Positions 29,170-39,041 of a DNA stretch of 64,000 nucleotides are shown here, piece by piece (positions within the stretch are counted from its first letter, which is position 1; each line of letters starts with the position of its first letter). Position numbers and translations under genes: made by a program. The notes beneath the pieces were generated by a model. The model was not told where the DNA came from, did not search any database, and saw nothing but the letters and a program-made list of their open reading frames with translations. Origin of the DNA: Otariodibacter oris (GTDB lineage Bacteria > Pseudomonadota > Gammaproteobacteria > Enterobacterales > Pasteurellaceae); the NCBI RefSeq assembly GCF_009684715.1, contig NZ_CP016604.1, positions 1,503,262 to 1,567,261 of the forward strand, given 5' to 3'.

Positions 29170-31005
29170 TTACCCATTCTGCAAGGTATCAAAAATCACT
29201 TCTGCGAGGGCTTTGGAAATACCAGGGACGGAGGCGATTTCATCTAATGTTGCGGATTTAACCCCCTGCATTCCGCCTAGATATTTTAATAGAGCTTGGC
29301 GGCGTTTTGCGCCTACGCCTGCAATAGATTCTAATCCACTTTCGGTAAAGGCTTTTTGGCGTTTTTTGCGGTGTCCGCTGATGGCGTGATTATGGGATTC
29401 ATCACGAATATGTTGGATCAGATGCAAGGCGAGGCTATCTGGTGGTAAGTGGATCTCTTTATCCCATTTACTAATGAGCAAGGTTTCCAATCCTGCTTTA
29501 CGCTCTACCCCTTTGGACACACCAATTAATAATGGCTTGGTTTTATCCCAATCCACATTTAACTGTGAGAAAGTCGCTAATGCTCGGTTTAATTGCCCTT
29601 TTCCGCCATCAATAAAAATAATATCGGGAATTTTTTCAGGTGGTAAGGGTTTATCGTAACGTTTGATTAGAGCTTGTTCCATTGCGGCATAATCATCGCC
29701 TCCTGTAATCCCTTCAATATTAAATCGACGATAATCCGATTTCAGCGGCCCATTTTCATCAAAGACCACACAAGAGGCGACCGTTTGTTCGCCCATTGTA
29801 TGACTAATATCGAAACATTCCATACGCTTGATTTCAGGTAACTCTAATAAACTTTGTAAAGCTTGGTAACGAGCATGAATCCGGGAGTCTTGCTTTAATT
29901 GCAACATTAATGCTGCCATTGCATTCGTTTGAGCTAAAGCAAGATAGCGACTCTTTTCGCCTCGCACTTTATCTTGAATAACGACTTTATGTCCTGCCTG
30001 TTCACTCAAAACTTTGGCTAAAGAATCCGCCTCACTGACTGGATGATCGATAATAATTTGATTGGGAATCGTGCGATGATGATTCATCTGTAAATAAAAT
30101 TGCCCGATAAATGTATCACTCAATTCAGCTAAATCCGTATGGTTTGGCACTTTGGGAAAATAACTGCGGTTCCCCAATACTTTGCCTTGTCGTACAAATA
30201 AAATATGTACACACGCAACACCGTGCTGATAGGCAATGGCAATAATATCAAGATCATCTAAGCGTTCATTAGACACAAATTGTTTCTCTGTTACCGCTCT
30301 CACTTGTTGAATTTGATCACGGAAACGTGCGGCACTTTCAAAATCTAATGCTTCAGCAGACTTTTCCATTTTACTGATTAAATGTTCAATAACTTGCTGA
30401 TCTTTCCCTTGCAAAAAGAGTCGTACAAATTGCACTTGTTGATCATATTCCTCTTGAGAATAATAACCTTCGACACAAGGAGCTAAACATCGTCCGATCT
30501 GATATTGCAAGCAAGGGCGAGAGCGATTTTTATAATATGAATCTTCGCATTGGCGAATAGGGAAAATTTTCTGTAATAAATTTAACGTTTCCCGAACTGC
30601 TGTAACATTCGGGTAAGGTCCAAAATATTCACCCGCAACCTTTTTACTGCCCCGAAAACTACTCAATCTTGGGTGTTTATGCTTTGAAAGCAGAATATAG
30701 GGATAAGATTTATCATCTCGAAGTAATACATTATAACGAGGCTGATTTTCCTTAATATAATTATGTTCGAGTAATAACGCCTCTGTTTCTGAATGGGTGA
30801 TGGTGGTTTCTATATGCGCAATATTGCTAACTAATGCTTCGGTTTTTCGACTGGATAAATTGGCCCGAAAATAGCTTGATAAGCGTTTTTTAAGATCCTT
30901 TGCTTTTCCCACATAGATAATCGTGCCTTTATCGTCATACATACGATAAACACCCGGTTGATGAGGAACGTTACTGAGAAAAGATTTAGAATCAAAGTTA
31001 GACAT
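29170..31005 (-). CDS. uvrC: Excinuclease ABC subunit C
   Basis: A 611-residue protein (E. coli 610). The GIY-YIG nuclease domain is at residues 10-95 ([25 protein letters not shown]), a Cys-rich part at [19 protein letters not shown], the UVR motif for UvrB contact near 205-240, the RNase H-like endonuclease domain with [11 protein letters not shown] and DGGKGQL, and two C-terminal helix-hairpin-helix motifs ([27 protein letters not shown]). It makes both incisions in nucleotide excision repair. ATG 31005 is preferred to a TTG six bases earlier. It lies downstream of pgsA, behind a USS hairpin. Confidence 0.96.
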   Translation of the reverse strand: MSNFDSKSFLSNVPHQPGVYRMYDDKGTIIYVGKAKDLKKRLSSYFRANLSSRKTEALVSNIAHIETTITHSETEALLLEHNYIKENQPRYNVLLRDDKSYPYILLSKHKHPRLSSFRGSKKVAGEYFGPYPNVTAVRETLNLLQKIFPIRQCEDSYYKNRSRPCLQYQIGRCLAPCVEGYYSQEEYDQQVQFVRLFLQGKDQQVIEHLISKMEKSAEALDFESAARFRDQIQQVRAVTEKQFVSNERLDDLDIIAIAYQHGVACVHILFVRQGKVLGNRSYFPKVPNHTDLAELSDTFIGQFYLQMNHHRTIPNQIIIDHPVSEADSLAKVLSEQAGHKVVIQDKVRGEKSRYLALAQTNAMAALMLQLKQDSRIHARYQALQSLLELPEIKRMECFDISHTMGEQTVASCVVFDENGPLKSDYRRFNIEGITGGDDYAAMEQALIKRYDKPLPPEKIPDIIFIDGGKGQLNRALATFSQLNVDWDKTKPLLIGVSKGVERKAGLETLLISKWDKEIHLPPDSLALHLIQHIRDESHNHAISGHRKKRQKAFTESGLESIAGVGAKRRQALLKYLGGMQGVKSATLDEIASVPGISKALAEVIFDTLQNG

Positions 31006-31025
31006 TGGCAAATTTTTATAAAAAT

Positions 31026-31047
31026 CAGACCGCTTACAAGCGGTCTG
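31026..31047. terminator. USS hairpin between pgsA and uvrC
   Basis: CAGACCGCTT-AC-AAGCGGTCTG, a 10-bp perfect stem with the loop only two bases, including a full USS (31036-31044). Confidence 0.55.
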
Positions 31048-31084
31048 TTTGAGATGAAATTTTACGATTTTAGCGTTTAATAAA

Positions 31085-31630
31085 TTATTTTAACAAACTG
31101 CCTTTTGAGGCTTTAAGATATTGTAGCATAGACCAGATTGTCAGTATCGCCGCAATATAAAGCAGGATGAAAGCTAAGATCTCCATGAGCTCACTTTGTC
31201 GCCAAAGCAAACCACCTAACGACAACAATTGTGCGGTTGTTTTCACTTTACCCCAAATGGATACCGCAACATTGGCTCTTTCGCCAATTTCTGCCATCCA
31301 TTCACGCAATGCAGAAATAATGATTTCACGTCCAATCATAATGGCAGCAGGAATGGTAATCCACCAAGTATGGTAATACTCCACGACGCAAGCTAATGCG
31401 GTTGCCACCAATACTTTATCTGCCACAGGATCTAAAAATGCACCAAGTCGTGTTGTTTGATTCCATTTACGTGCTAAATAGCCATCAAACCAATCTGTCA
31501 TTCCTGCAATAGCAAAAATAAAAGTGGTAATTTCTGGTGAATGAGGAATAGGTAAATAAAATGCTAAAACGAATAGTGGAATTAGCACTACACGAAAAAT
31601 AGTTAAGTAGGTTGGGATATTAAGTTTCAT
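31085..31630 (-). CDS. pgsA: Phosphatidylglycerophosphate synthase PgsA
   Basis: A 181-residue inner-membrane enzyme (E. coli 182). The CDP-alcohol phosphotransferase signature [15 protein letters not shown] followed by [10 protein letters not shown] (D-G-x2-A-R-x8-G-x3-D-x3-D) is at about residues 55-84, with four hydrophobic helices. It condenses CDP-diacylglycerol with glycerol-3-phosphate for phosphatidylglycerol and cardiolipin. ATG 31630 matches the family start [10 protein letters not shown]; a GTG nine bases earlier is possible and no good ribosome site is seen for either. uvrC follows. Confidence 0.94.
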   Translation of the reverse strand: MKLNIPTYLTIFRVVLIPLFVLAFYLPIPHSPEITTFIFAIAGMTDWFDGYLARKWNQTTRLGAFLDPVADKVLVATALACVVEYYHTWWITIPAAIMIGREIIISALREWMAEIGERANVAVSIWGKVKTTAQLLSLGGLLWRQSELMEILAFILLYIAAILTIWSMLQYLKASKGSLLK

Positions 31631-31690
31631 CACAATCACACAAAGAAGAAGATGCTATATTCTAGTAGATGCCCGTTAAATAAGAAAGAA

Positions 31691-31746
31691 TAAGCGGTAA
31701 TATTTTAGACATTTTTTGCAAAATTTACCCAAAATCCTACCGCTTA
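31691..31746. terminator. Imperfect USS-like inverted pair
   Basis: TAAGCGGTA and TACCGCTTA with weak inner pairing (TTTTGCAAAA in the loop). Follows the lipoprotein stop on the minus strand. Confidence 0.45.
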
Positions 31747-31758
31747 AATCACATACTA

Positions 31759-32292
31759 TTACTTAGTTGGAACAGCCTGATCTTTCTCTACTTGTGCAAC
31801 ACATAAATGTAGAATTTCTTCTGCACCCTCTTTAATATAATCATCATCACGTACTTGGTTCTTTTGCAAATCAACCATCGCATCATTAATACCCTGCGTT
31901 GTACTCTTCGGTTCAACAAAAGACCAACATTTTGGACTTAAGCGATTTGCATTACCTTGTAACTCTGCCGCATACAATACGCCACTATAATAAGCATAGA
32001 CATCATGATCTAACATTCGATTAAGTAAACTTGCTCTAATTTGCTCAATAGGTAATGTTACACGTTGACTATACCAATCATCCACTCCTCGAGTAAAAGA
32101 ATCTATATCAAAACTTTGATTAACACGATCTAAATACGTTTGTGCCGTTGCACCATAACCTATCGCATAGGATTTTTGGTCAATTTGATCATTAGCAAGT
32201 CGAGTCCAACCGGTAGGTTCATTAAGACTACAAGCAGATAATGCTAAAACAACAACTAAACTAAAGAAATGCTTTAATCCACAATGCTTCAT
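31759..32292 (-). CDS. Putative lipoprotein, unknown function
   Basis: A 177-residue protein from ATG 32292. The signal peptide with lipobox LALSAC gives a predicted lipid-anchored Cys at about residue 21, followed by SLNEPTGW. The mature part contains SYAIGYGATAQTYLDRV, GVDDWYSQRV and CWSFVEPKS and is probably mostly helical. Asn rather than Asp near the Cys (SLN) suggests outer-membrane sorting. I do not recognise the family with confidence. Divergent from thyA and followed by a USS-like hairpin, so it is probably a single-gene unit. Confidence 0.75.
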   Translation of the reverse strand: MKHCGLKHFFSLVVVLALSACSLNEPTGWTRLANDQIDQKSYAIGYGATAQTYLDRVNQSFDIDSFTRGVDDWYSQRVTLPIEQIRASLLNRMLDHDVYAYYSGVLYAAELQGNANRLSPKCWSFVEPKSTTQGINDAMVDLQKNQVRDDDYIKEGAEEILHLCVAQVEKDQAVPTK

Positions 32293-32365
32293 TGTTATAC
32301 TCCTCAGTATCACTTCAACTTATAGGGTCAAATTTATTCTACCTAATAATTAATGGAATTACTAC

Positions 32366-33220
32366 ATGAAACAATATTTAGATTTATGCCAACGCATTGT
32401 TGAAAAAGGTAAATGGGTCAATAATGAACGAACAGGTAAACGTTGCCTAACTGTTATTAACGCTGATCTAATTTATGATGTTGAACACAGTCAATTCCCA
32501 TTAGTTACCACCCGTAAAAGTTTTTGGAAATCAGCCATTGCAGAATTACTTGGCTATATCCGTGGTTATGATAATGCTGCAGATTTTCGTCAACTTGGTA
32601 CAAAATCATGGGACGCTAATGCAAATGAAAATATTGCTTGGTTAAATAATCCTTATCGTAAGGGCGAAGATGATATGGGATTAGTTTATGGTGCTGTAGG
32701 ACGCAATTTTCCTAAAGCGGACGGTTCAGGCAATATTGATTTACTCCGCCAAATTGTTGATGATCTAAAACGTGGTGTGGATAATCGTGGCGAAATTTAT
32801 ACCTTTTATCACCCTGGTGCATTTCATATGGGATGCTTACGCCCTTGTTTACATAGCCACCACTTTTCATTATTAGATGGTGTGCTATATTTGAATAGTA
32901 CTCAACGTTCTGCCGATGTCCCTTTAGGTTTAAATTGGAATATGATCCAATGCTATACATTCTTAGCTTTAATGGCACAAATTACAGGACACAAAGCAGG
33001 ACAAGCATTTCATAAAATTGTAAATGCTCACATTTATGAAGACCAATTAGAATTGATGCGAGACGTGCAACTCAAAAGAGAGCCATTCTCTCCACCTAAA
33101 CTTATTATTAACCCTGAAATTAAATCCTTAGAAGATTTAGAAACTTGGGTAACGCTTGATGATTTCAGTGTAGAAGGCTATGAATTTCATCCGAGTATAA
33201 AGTATCCTTTCTCAGTATAA
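32366..33220 (+). CDS. thyA: Thymidylate synthase ThyA
   Basis: A 284-residue protein, the size of the H. influenzae enzyme (about 283) rather than E. coli (264). Landmarks: [20 protein letters not shown] at the N-terminus, the catalytic Cys in [13 protein letters not shown] (near residue 158), [15 protein letters not shown] (dUMP phosphate and Asn contacts), and [10 protein letters not shown]. It methylates dUMP to dTMP using methylene-THF. The active-site stretch PCLHSH differs from the PCHxxxQF of E. coli ThyA, as in the Pasteurellaceae branch. Monocistronic, followed by a strong terminator. Confidence 0.93.
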   Translation: MKQYLDLCQRIVEKGKWVNNERTGKRCLTVINADLIYDVEHSQFPLVTTRKSFWKSAIAELLGYIRGYDNAADFRQLGTKSWDANANENIAWLNNPYRKGEDDMGLVYGAVGRNFPKADGSGNIDLLRQIVDDLKRGVDNRGEIYTFYHPGAFHMGCLRPCLHSHHFSLLDGVLYLNSTQRSADVPLGLNWNMIQCYTFLALMAQITGHKAGQAFHKIVNAHIYEDQLELMRDVQLKREPFSPPKLIINPEIKSLEDLETWVTLDDFSVEGYEFHPSIKYPFSV

Positions 33221-33261
33221 AATTACCATATGTAGATTTACTGATTAATATCAAGTCCTAA

Positions 33262-33295
33262 AAAATACCCTATCATAAAAATGATAGGGTATTTT
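33262..33295. terminator. Strong bidirectional terminator after thyA
   Basis: AAAATACCCTATCAT / ATGATAGGGTATTTT, 15-bp perfect stem, 4-base loop, T-run. Also in position to end the csbD-side transcript from the minus strand. Confidence 0.92.
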
Positions 33296-33360
33296 TTGAA
33301 TAATTGACTCAATTATATCTACAACAACTAATCTAATTAAGTCTAATCAACTGATAACAT

Positions 33361-33561
33361 TTACTTAATCTTTTTAGCAAACTCATCAACTTGTTTTTCA
33401 GCTTCTTCTTTTGTAATACCGTATTTAGCCTGAATCTTACCAATTAGCTGATCTTTTTTCCCATCTAATTCCTTGATTTCATCATTAGTAAGATCACCCC
33501 ACTGCTCTTTTAAATAACCAGTAACTTGTTTCCATTTACCTTCAACTATATCCCAATTCAT
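33361..33561 (-). CDS. CsbD family stress protein
   Basis: A 66-residue soluble protein of the CsbD/YjbJ family: MNWDIVEGKWKQVTGYLKEQWG, LTNDEIKELDGKKDQLIGKIQ, YGITKEEAEKQVDEF. The family is general-stress induced in many bacteria but lacks a defined activity. AGGAGA precedes the ATG. It is the last of four same-strand small genes (DUF883, membrane protein, YeaQ-like, CsbD) that probably form a stress-response unit. Confidence 0.9.
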   Translation of the reverse strand: MNWDIVEGKWKQVTGYLKEQWGDLTNDEIKELDGKKDQLIGKIQAKYGITKEEAEKQVDEFAKKIK

Positions 33562-33615
33562 TATTAATTCTCCTATATCAAATTAATCATAGACAGTTCG
33601 TTCAAGTTAAATCTT

Positions 33616-33870
33616 TTACTTATTACGCGTAAATAAGCCAACAATATACAATAATAAAATTGCACCTATCACTGCAGTTATAATAGACCCAATCATACCT
33701 GTTGATTGGAAACCAACAAGACTTAGAACAAAGCCACCAAAAACTGAACCTATAATACCAATTATAATATTCCCAATTAGCCCGAACCCAAATCCTTTAT
33801 AAATTTTTCCAGCCAACCATCCGGCAATACCACCAATGAATAACCAAGCAATTAAACCAGCAGACTCCAT
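33616..33870 (-). CDS. GlsB/YeaQ/YmgE family membrane protein
   Basis: An 84-residue protein with three hydrophobic stretches rich in Gly (LIAWLFIGGIAGWLAGKI, GLIGNIIIGIIGSVFGG, GSIITAVIGAILLLYIVGLF). This is the transglycosylase-associated protein family, common in stress-induced operons; no enzymatic activity is known. A GGAGG ribosome site is at ideal distance. Neighbours are CsbD and a membrane protein. Confidence 0.88.
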   Translation of the reverse strand: MESAGLIAWLFIGGIAGWLAGKIYKGFGFGLIGNIIIGIIGSVFGGFVLSLVGFQSTGMIGSIITAVIGAILLLYIVGLFTRNK

Positions 33871-33901
33871 ATTACCTCCATTACCAACTACTTAACTCTT
33901 A

Positions 33902-34345
33902 TCATTTTTTTGAATTAAAACTACCCTTTCCTAAAAGGAACCCTACAACAATTGTACCCAATAAAACCTTTTTTGCATGATTATTTGCCAGATAACCAAT
34001 GGTATTCTTCAATGAATTTTCATCAAATCCTGTTAATTGTGATGTTTCACGAATAGCTTTATCAGTTAAATTAGCATTCTTATAAACTTTCTCTTTAGCC
34101 TTAAGTTTATAGGATAGGTAAAGTTTGTAACACAATCCCAAAACAATAAAAGCAATCGCGAAATATAAGTTTGCGTACATTGAACCATATTGTTGCTTCA
34201 AATAGATATGTAACGTAATTAAAGCAAACAATATGCCGAGAGCAAAGAAAACAACAGGTACAAACCTAAGTTTGAGTTTTTCTGGAGTTGCCCCCGGAGA
34301 TCGCATTACTCTAATTAGTATAGGTAAAATTAGCGATCTAAACAT
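33902..34345 (-). CDS. Small membrane protein, YqjE-like by position, unknown
   Basis: A 147-residue protein with two central hydrophobic helices (VPVVFFALGILFALITLHIYL and LYFAIAFIVLGLCYKLYL), a basic loop, and a C-terminal hydrophobic segment (VLLGTIVVGFLLGKG). It starts 5 bases after the DUF883 stop, so translation is likely coupled. In E. coli the DUF883 gene yqjD is followed by membrane-protein gene yqjE; the placement matches, but sequence likeness is weak, so I leave the family open. Confidence 0.7.
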   Translation of the reverse strand: MFRSLILPILIRVMRSPGATPEKLKLRFVPVVFFALGILFALITLHIYLKQQYGSMYANLYFAIAFIVLGLCYKLYLSYKLKAKEKVYKNANLTDKAIRETSQLTGFDENSLKNTIGYLANNHAKKVLLGTIVVGFLLGKGSFNSKK

Positions 34346-34350
34346 ATCAT

Positions 34351-34698
34351 TTAACGCTTATTATTTAATAAATAACCAACAATTAAACTTACACCAGCAA
34401 CGATACCAACAGTAGCAATCGGGTTGTCTTTTGCCTTACTTTCTACTGTATTAGATGCAGATGCAAATTTTTCTTTTAGATATTGGTAAAGATCTTCACT
34501 TTCATCTTGGAAGTCTTCTAGCAAATCTTCAGCCTTTGAAGATGCTTTATTTAAAGCTTTACTCGCTTTACGACTTAAACGTTTAGATTCGCTTTCACCA
34601 ATATCTTTTACTAACGTTGTTATTTCAGAAAGACTTTCTTTTAATGATTTGATTTCTTCTTCTAGAGATTCAATCTTATCTTTTTCTTGAGTTGCCAT
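34351..34698 (-). CDS. DUF883 (YqjD/ElaB) tail-anchored protein
   Basis: A 115-residue protein from ATG 34698, chosen because AAGGAG lies 7-8 bases upstream; an ATG six bases earlier overlaps that site too closely. It is a long charged coiled-coil helix (IESLEEEIKSLKESLSEITTLVKDI and later EDLYQYLKEKFASASNTV) followed by one C-terminal membrane helix (IATVGIVAGVSLIVGYLL). E. coli YqjD and ElaB are inner-membrane ribosome-binding proteins of stationary phase. First gene of the four-gene stress cluster. Confidence 0.88.
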   Translation of the reverse strand: MATQEKDKIESLEEEIKSLKESLSEITTLVKDIGESESKRLSRKASKALNKASSKAEDLLEDFQDESEDLYQYLKEKFASASNTVESKAKDNPIATVGIVAGVSLIVGYLLNNKR

Positions 34699-34940
34699 TT
34701 GCATTCTCCTTACAAATTTTTAACCAAAAGGTTAGGTTATACTTTGGCTAAACAGCCAATTCTAAATTTATAGACAGATATAATTAAGTTAGATCCGCCC
34801 ACAAACTGTATATATCGTAAACAAAAAAAATATCTCTGTAAATGTTTTATGGATATTTTTTTACTTTTCTTTAACAAAAAATTGTTGAAAAAATTTATTA
34901 GTGCTAATATTTGCCAAATTAATTAGTAAAGTATAGTTAT

Positions 34941-36056
34941 ATGATAAAGACTGATTTTCTGAAACATATGCCTTGGTATGTACTACTATTAGTGGCGATA
35001 CTATTTTTTTATTTGACACGCTCGATCTTAACACCTTTTATTATAAGTGCTGTTTTGGCTTATTTTGTCTCTCCGTTAATTGATAAATTAGAAGCTAGAA
35101 ATATCAGTCGAGCTAAATCAGTAGTCATCGCTTACTCGATCATTATTTTACTCTTAGTCCTATCAATTGTTTTTATTGTTCCTATCGTAAGTGAACAAAT
35201 TAGAGAATTTCAGTATATCAAACCTAAAATAATTCACTTTTTCCAGTATGATTTTTGGCATTATCTGAATAATTGGATTCCATTTGATGTACATATTGAT
35301 GCCAATACTGTTGAAAAAGCTATCAAAGATACTGTAACAAATAAGACAGAAGAGGGGGATAACACTTTAACACAGAGTGTTTTCAATTCAGCCTCATGGG
35401 TCATCTCATTTATAACTAATTTAGCCTTAGTGCCTATTATCACTTATTATTTTTTAAAAAACTACCACGAGATTATCGATAATATATTTAGACTAATCCC
35501 CAAAAGAAATAGAGCAACAATGACCAAAATTGCCAAAGAATCAGATAAAAATCTATCTGCCTTCCTTCGTGGACAATTTCTGGTTATGAACATATTAGCT
35601 GCCATTTATATTGCCTGTTTAGCAATGATGGGACTAAATTACAGCTTACTGATTGGTCTCATCGCAGGTTATCTAAACTTTATTCCATTTATTGGGCTAT
35701 GGATAGGCGCTTCTACCGCCGTTCTCGCTGCTATTTTTCAGTTTAGCGACGTATTACATCCAGTCATTGTCCTGGGTATTTTCACTATTGCACAAATCAT
35801 TGAAGGGAACTTTTTAACACCTAAACTTGTTGGAGATAGAATTGGATTAGGTCCTGTTACTGTTATTTTTGCGGTAATGGCGGGAGGCGAATTGCTCGGT
35901 ATTATTGGTGTACTTATTGCACTCCCCTTATCTGCTGTTCTAAAAGTTATACTGGAACATATTCGAGAATCTTATGAAGAAAGCGAATTATATGAAAATG
36001 ATAGCAAGCTCATTATCCCAGATGATAGCAATCAAAATATGTTTCATGAAAAATAA
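34941..36056 (+). CDS. AI-2E family transporter (PerM-like)
   Basis: A 371-residue protein with seven to eight membrane helices. N-terminal SILTPFIISAVLAYFVSPLIDKLE and the C-terminal GYLNFIPFIGLWIGASTAVLAA and IEGNFLTPKLVGDRIGLGPVTVIFAV are the family signatures. Members include E. coli TqsA, which exports autoinducer-2; others are Na+/H+ antiporters. luxS is in this window (19.7 kb), so AI-2 is probably made, but a transport role for it here is inference. Single gene with a terminator behind it. Confidence 0.88.
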   Translation: MIKTDFLKHMPWYVLLLVAILFFYLTRSILTPFIISAVLAYFVSPLIDKLEARNISRAKSVVIAYSIIILLLVLSIVFIVPIVSEQIREFQYIKPKIIHFFQYDFWHYLNNWIPFDVHIDANTVEKAIKDTVTNKTEEGDNTLTQSVFNSASWVISFITNLALVPIITYYFLKNYHEIIDNIFRLIPKRNRATMTKIAKESDKNLSAFLRGQFLVMNILAAIYIACLAMMGLNYSLLIGLIAGYLNFIPFIGLWIGASTAVLAAIFQFSDVLHPVIVLGIFTIAQIIEGNFLTPKLVGDRIGLGPVTVIFAVMAGGELLGIIGVLIALPLSAVLKVILEHIRESYEESELYENDSKLIIPDDSNQNMFHEK

Positions 36057-36093
36057 AACATTTTTTCTTTAAAAAATTACTCTCATAAGAAAA

Positions 36094-36120
36094 AAAGTCA
36101 CCTAAATATCAGGTGACTTT
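36094..36120. terminator. Bidirectional terminator
   Basis: AAAGTCACCT / AGGTGACTTT, 10-bp stem flanked by A- and T-runs, between the AI-2E gene and the convergent beta-propeller gene. Confidence 0.88.
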
Positions 36121-36157
36121 TTATATATTTTTAAATAGTGAGTTAAAAGAGCAAAAC

Positions 36158-37030
36158 CTATTTCTTCAACGAATAACTATAAACTGTTCCATCAAACATT
36201 ACAGGGACTAACAGATTATCACCATAACTTGAAATATCAGCCGAGCCTCGTCCACTCTCTAGCAATAGTTGTGTTTTACCCTCACTGTACTGAAATATTT
36301 TTCCACTATTTGAATCGCTTACAATAAGATTGCCATTTATTTTAGCAATACCATCTAGGTTGCCAATATGCTCTGCACCTTCTAACACTTTCACCTCTTT
36401 GGTTTTGAGATCGATTGCGAAAATGCTACCTAATTCATCAGTAGAAAAATCTTCATGCATTCCTTCTCCCCAAGTGACCACCAATAACCGATTGCCATCA
36501 ACTAAAACACCATTTGGGCTAGAGAAAGCATCCGTTTCTATCCATTTCTCCAAGGTTTCCCCTTGTAAACGATAAATTGCGCCACCCATAATGTCGCTAA
36601 TATACACATTACCTTCGGCATCTACGGTTATACCATTAAACATTTTACTGTCTTGAGCCGTAATAGATTGTTTAACTTTACCCGTATTAATATCCACAAC
36701 ACGCACTTGCTGTATATCGGCAATGTATAATAAGTCTCCAGATTGAACGATACCTTTTGGAGCATTGATGCCTGTTACCCAATGCTCATCAAGTACCTTT
36801 CCATTTTTATCTAAACGACTAATATAGCCCTCGCCTTTTTGAGCCATTGGACCACCATCATTATTGGTAACATAAACATTTTCTCGTGTTGCATCAAATC
36901 GAGCTGATTCGGGATGAGCAAATCCACTGCTTGTCCACGATAATACTGGTTTACCTAATTCATCAGCATTGGCTATACTCATGACTATTGCTGTACTTCC
37001 TACCATAAGATATTTCTTTAATTGATTCAT
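36158..37030 (-). CDS. Periplasmic SMP-30/NHL-like beta-propeller protein
   Basis: A 290-residue protein with a signal peptide (ends MSIANA). Repeated blade motifs occur: HPESARFDATRENVYVTNNDGG, APKGIVQSGDLLYIADIQQVRVVD, FNGITVDAEGNVYISDIMGGAIYRL, SPNGVLVDGNRLLVVTW, LDGIAKINGNLIVSDSNSGKI. This matches gluconolactonase/SMP-30-like propellers; Asn/Asp at blade ends could bind a metal. The substrate is unknown. It borders the AT-rich four-gene system on the left; gene composition here is normal for the genome. Confidence 0.8.
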   Translation of the reverse strand: MNQLKKYLMVGSTAIVMSIANADELGKPVLSWTSSGFAHPESARFDATRENVYVTNNDGGPMAQKGEGYISRLDKNGKVLDEHWVTGINAPKGIVQSGDLLYIADIQQVRVVDINTGKVKQSITAQDSKMFNGITVDAEGNVYISDIMGGAIYRLQGETLEKWIETDAFSSPNGVLVDGNRLLVVTWGEGMHEDFSTDELGSIFAIDLKTKEVKVLEGAEHIGNLDGIAKINGNLIVSDSNSGKIFQYSEGKTQLLLESGRGSADISSYGDNLLVPVMFDGTVYSYSLKK

Positions 37031-37130
37031 TTATTTTACCTTCATTAAATATAATAAGTTTGATAGTATTTATACTTTAAGAAAAGTTATTATAATAATT
37101 AACTATTTATATAAAAAACAACCAAAACAT

Positions 37131-39038
37131 TTAAAACTCAATATCTGTGATATTGTATTTTTTAATTAAAAATCTAGTAATATAAGATTCTTTTTTTAAT
37201 CTCATAAATCTATATTTTTCTTTTTCTGAAAAATAAGGTATGCTAAAATTTTTTATATAACTTTTTGATAATGCAAAATAATTATTTGAATATGGCTTAC
37301 TTGTTTTTTTAATATAATACCAAAAAACCTTATTTTTTAAAATTTTTTGAACAAACTTTAAATCACATTCAGAGTTTGAAATTAATGAGTATCCATTATA
37401 AAACAATAGTTCTTTATCATCTGTATATACAAAATAAGGGGCATCTGACATATAAGGAAAAAGTAATTTTAATCCGGATATGGTTAAAGCTTGACTCCTT
37501 CCATATGCATACCATGTATCATATTTCCTTTGACCTTTGTCTCTTTTGGCTAATTCATCTTTTTGTGAACACAAATATTCATATGCTTTAGGATAATTAT
37601 GTCTAAATATATCTTCTTCGATTACTTTTACTAATTTAGTATATGTTTTTTTTGATGAATCAAGTTTATTATTTTGAATAATTTCATATGGAAAAATAAT
37701 CTTTTCCATGAAATTATCTAAATCAAACTCTGTTTTCAGTATATTTGGCTTTATAACATCACGACAAATATCTTTCTCTATTTGAACTATTACATCACCT
37801 TTTTTAAAATAGAAAAAAATATCATCCTCTGATATAGGAGAAAATATGTATATATTATTTCTTAATGTAGCAAATCCATTTTTAATATCAAATAACTCTC
37901 CTAATTTTTTACCTGCTGTTTCTAACTTCTGTAAATTAAGCTTAACCTTTGCACTTTCTAATTGCCAACCATCAATATCATTTAAATTTTTATAATCAAA
38001 TATAATAAAATCATTATTCATTAATTTATTTATTTGATGAGGATTAGTATTAGTATAAGCTAGATCCCCATTCCTTCTTTCAATTAAACAAATACACGTA
38101 TATGTTAATCTTGATTTAAATACTTGTTCACTACCGAAATCAATAAGCCTAAAATTATATTTTCCTTCTGAGAAAAATTTTCTTAATGCTCGTCCATTTA
38201 AACTACGATAAAAATTATTTACAGTAATATAACCTAATATTCCGTTATTTTTCAATAAATCTAGCCCTATCTGGAAAAATGGAATATATAGATCCAATTT
38301 TCCAGTTGAAGAAACTGACCAATTCCTCATAAGCATTTTTGTATAATCATCTAAATTTGATGAGCCAACATATGGTGGATTTCCAACAATAGCATCAAAA
38401 CTAGAATCTCTAATAAATGGAATTTTACTCCAATTAAAATCCAATGTATTTCCTTCGAATAAATTAAATTCAAAATACTCCCTATCCTCACCATTTATAA
38501 TGGCATATAAAATTAATAATATTTTTGTTCTAGTAATACTATATTCTTTAATATCTATCCCAAAAATATTTTCTTTGTATATATCAAAAAAGGTTTTACC
38601 AATTCTTTTTCTATACTCCTCTGCTATAGTTTTAAAAAAACCACCACAACCACATGCTATATCTGCAATTTTTAGACTGTCAATATATTTTCTCTCATAC
38701 TTAATTTCAAAGCTATTTAGCACCTGCTCTACAATATATTTCCTAATATATTCAGGAGTAAAAACAGCACCATTAATTTCTTTATCTTCAGGAGAAATAA
38801 TAAATTCAAAAAGCTCAATCAATAATTCAATATCAAAATTTGAATTAAACAAAGATGTGAAACATTTTAGATGTTCATATTCTAATTTATTTTCTTCATT
38901 TATTAAAAAAGATCTAATAAATTTGTTTTTTATGTGTAAAATATTATTCAACTTAATAAAAGATGAAACTAATAATCTATTTACATCCTGTTCATTATAT
39001 GAATAGCCTTTAAGATATTTCAGTATATTTGTATTCAT
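37131..39038 (-). CDS. N6-adenine DNA methyltransferase with target-recognition-like C-terminus
   Basis: A 635-residue protein. Residues 90-98 (GAVFTPEYI) are motif X, 123-135 (KIADIACGCGGFF) the SAM-binding motif I, about 158-166 (IFGIDIKEY) motif II, and 215-223 (DAIVGNPPY) catalytic motif IV. From about 380 on, LGELFDIKNGFATLRNNIYIF starts a TaqI-like specificity region that continues to the C-terminus (FALSKSYIKNFSIPYFSEKE). This is the layout of Eco57I/TaqI-like gamma-class methylases, without the N-terminal PD-(D/E)XK nuclease of type IIG enzymes. It is last in the four-gene operon, 3 bases after the preceding stop. Very AT-rich (a sampled line at 37141 has 13% GC). Confidence 0.88.
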   Translation of the reverse strand: MNTNILKYLKGYSYNEQDVNRLLVSSFIKLNNILHIKNKFIRSFLINEENKLEYEHLKCFTSLFNSNFDIELLIELFEFIISPEDKEINGAVFTPEYIRKYIVEQVLNSFEIKYERKYIDSLKIADIACGCGGFFKTIAEEYRKRIGKTFFDIYKENIFGIDIKEYSITRTKILLILYAIINGEDREYFEFNLFEGNTLDFNWSKIPFIRDSSFDAIVGNPPYVGSSNLDDYTKMLMRNWSVSSTGKLDLYIPFFQIGLDLLKNNGILGYITVNNFYRSLNGRALRKFFSEGKYNFRLIDFGSEQVFKSRLTYTCICLIERRNGDLAYTNTNPHQINKLMNNDFIIFDYKNLNDIDGWQLESAKVKLNLQKLETAGKKLGELFDIKNGFATLRNNIYIFSPISEDDIFFYFKKGDVIVQIEKDICRDVIKPNILKTEFDLDNFMEKIIFPYEIIQNNKLDSSKKTYTKLVKVIEEDIFRHNYPKAYEYLCSQKDELAKRDKGQRKYDTWYAYGRSQALTISGLKLLFPYMSDAPYFVYTDDKELLFYNGYSLISNSECDLKFVQKILKNKVFWYYIKKTSKPYSNNYFALSKSYIKNFSIPYFSEKEKYRFMRLKKESYITRFLIKKYNITDIEF

Positions 39039-39041
39039 AGT

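Noticed and set aside
38500-39006. 168-codon plus-strand ORF opposite the DNA methylase
   Set aside because: Methylase motifs X and I lie on the other strand over the same bases; the plus-strand reading has the Leu/Ile/Ser-rich content of antisense AT-rich DNA.
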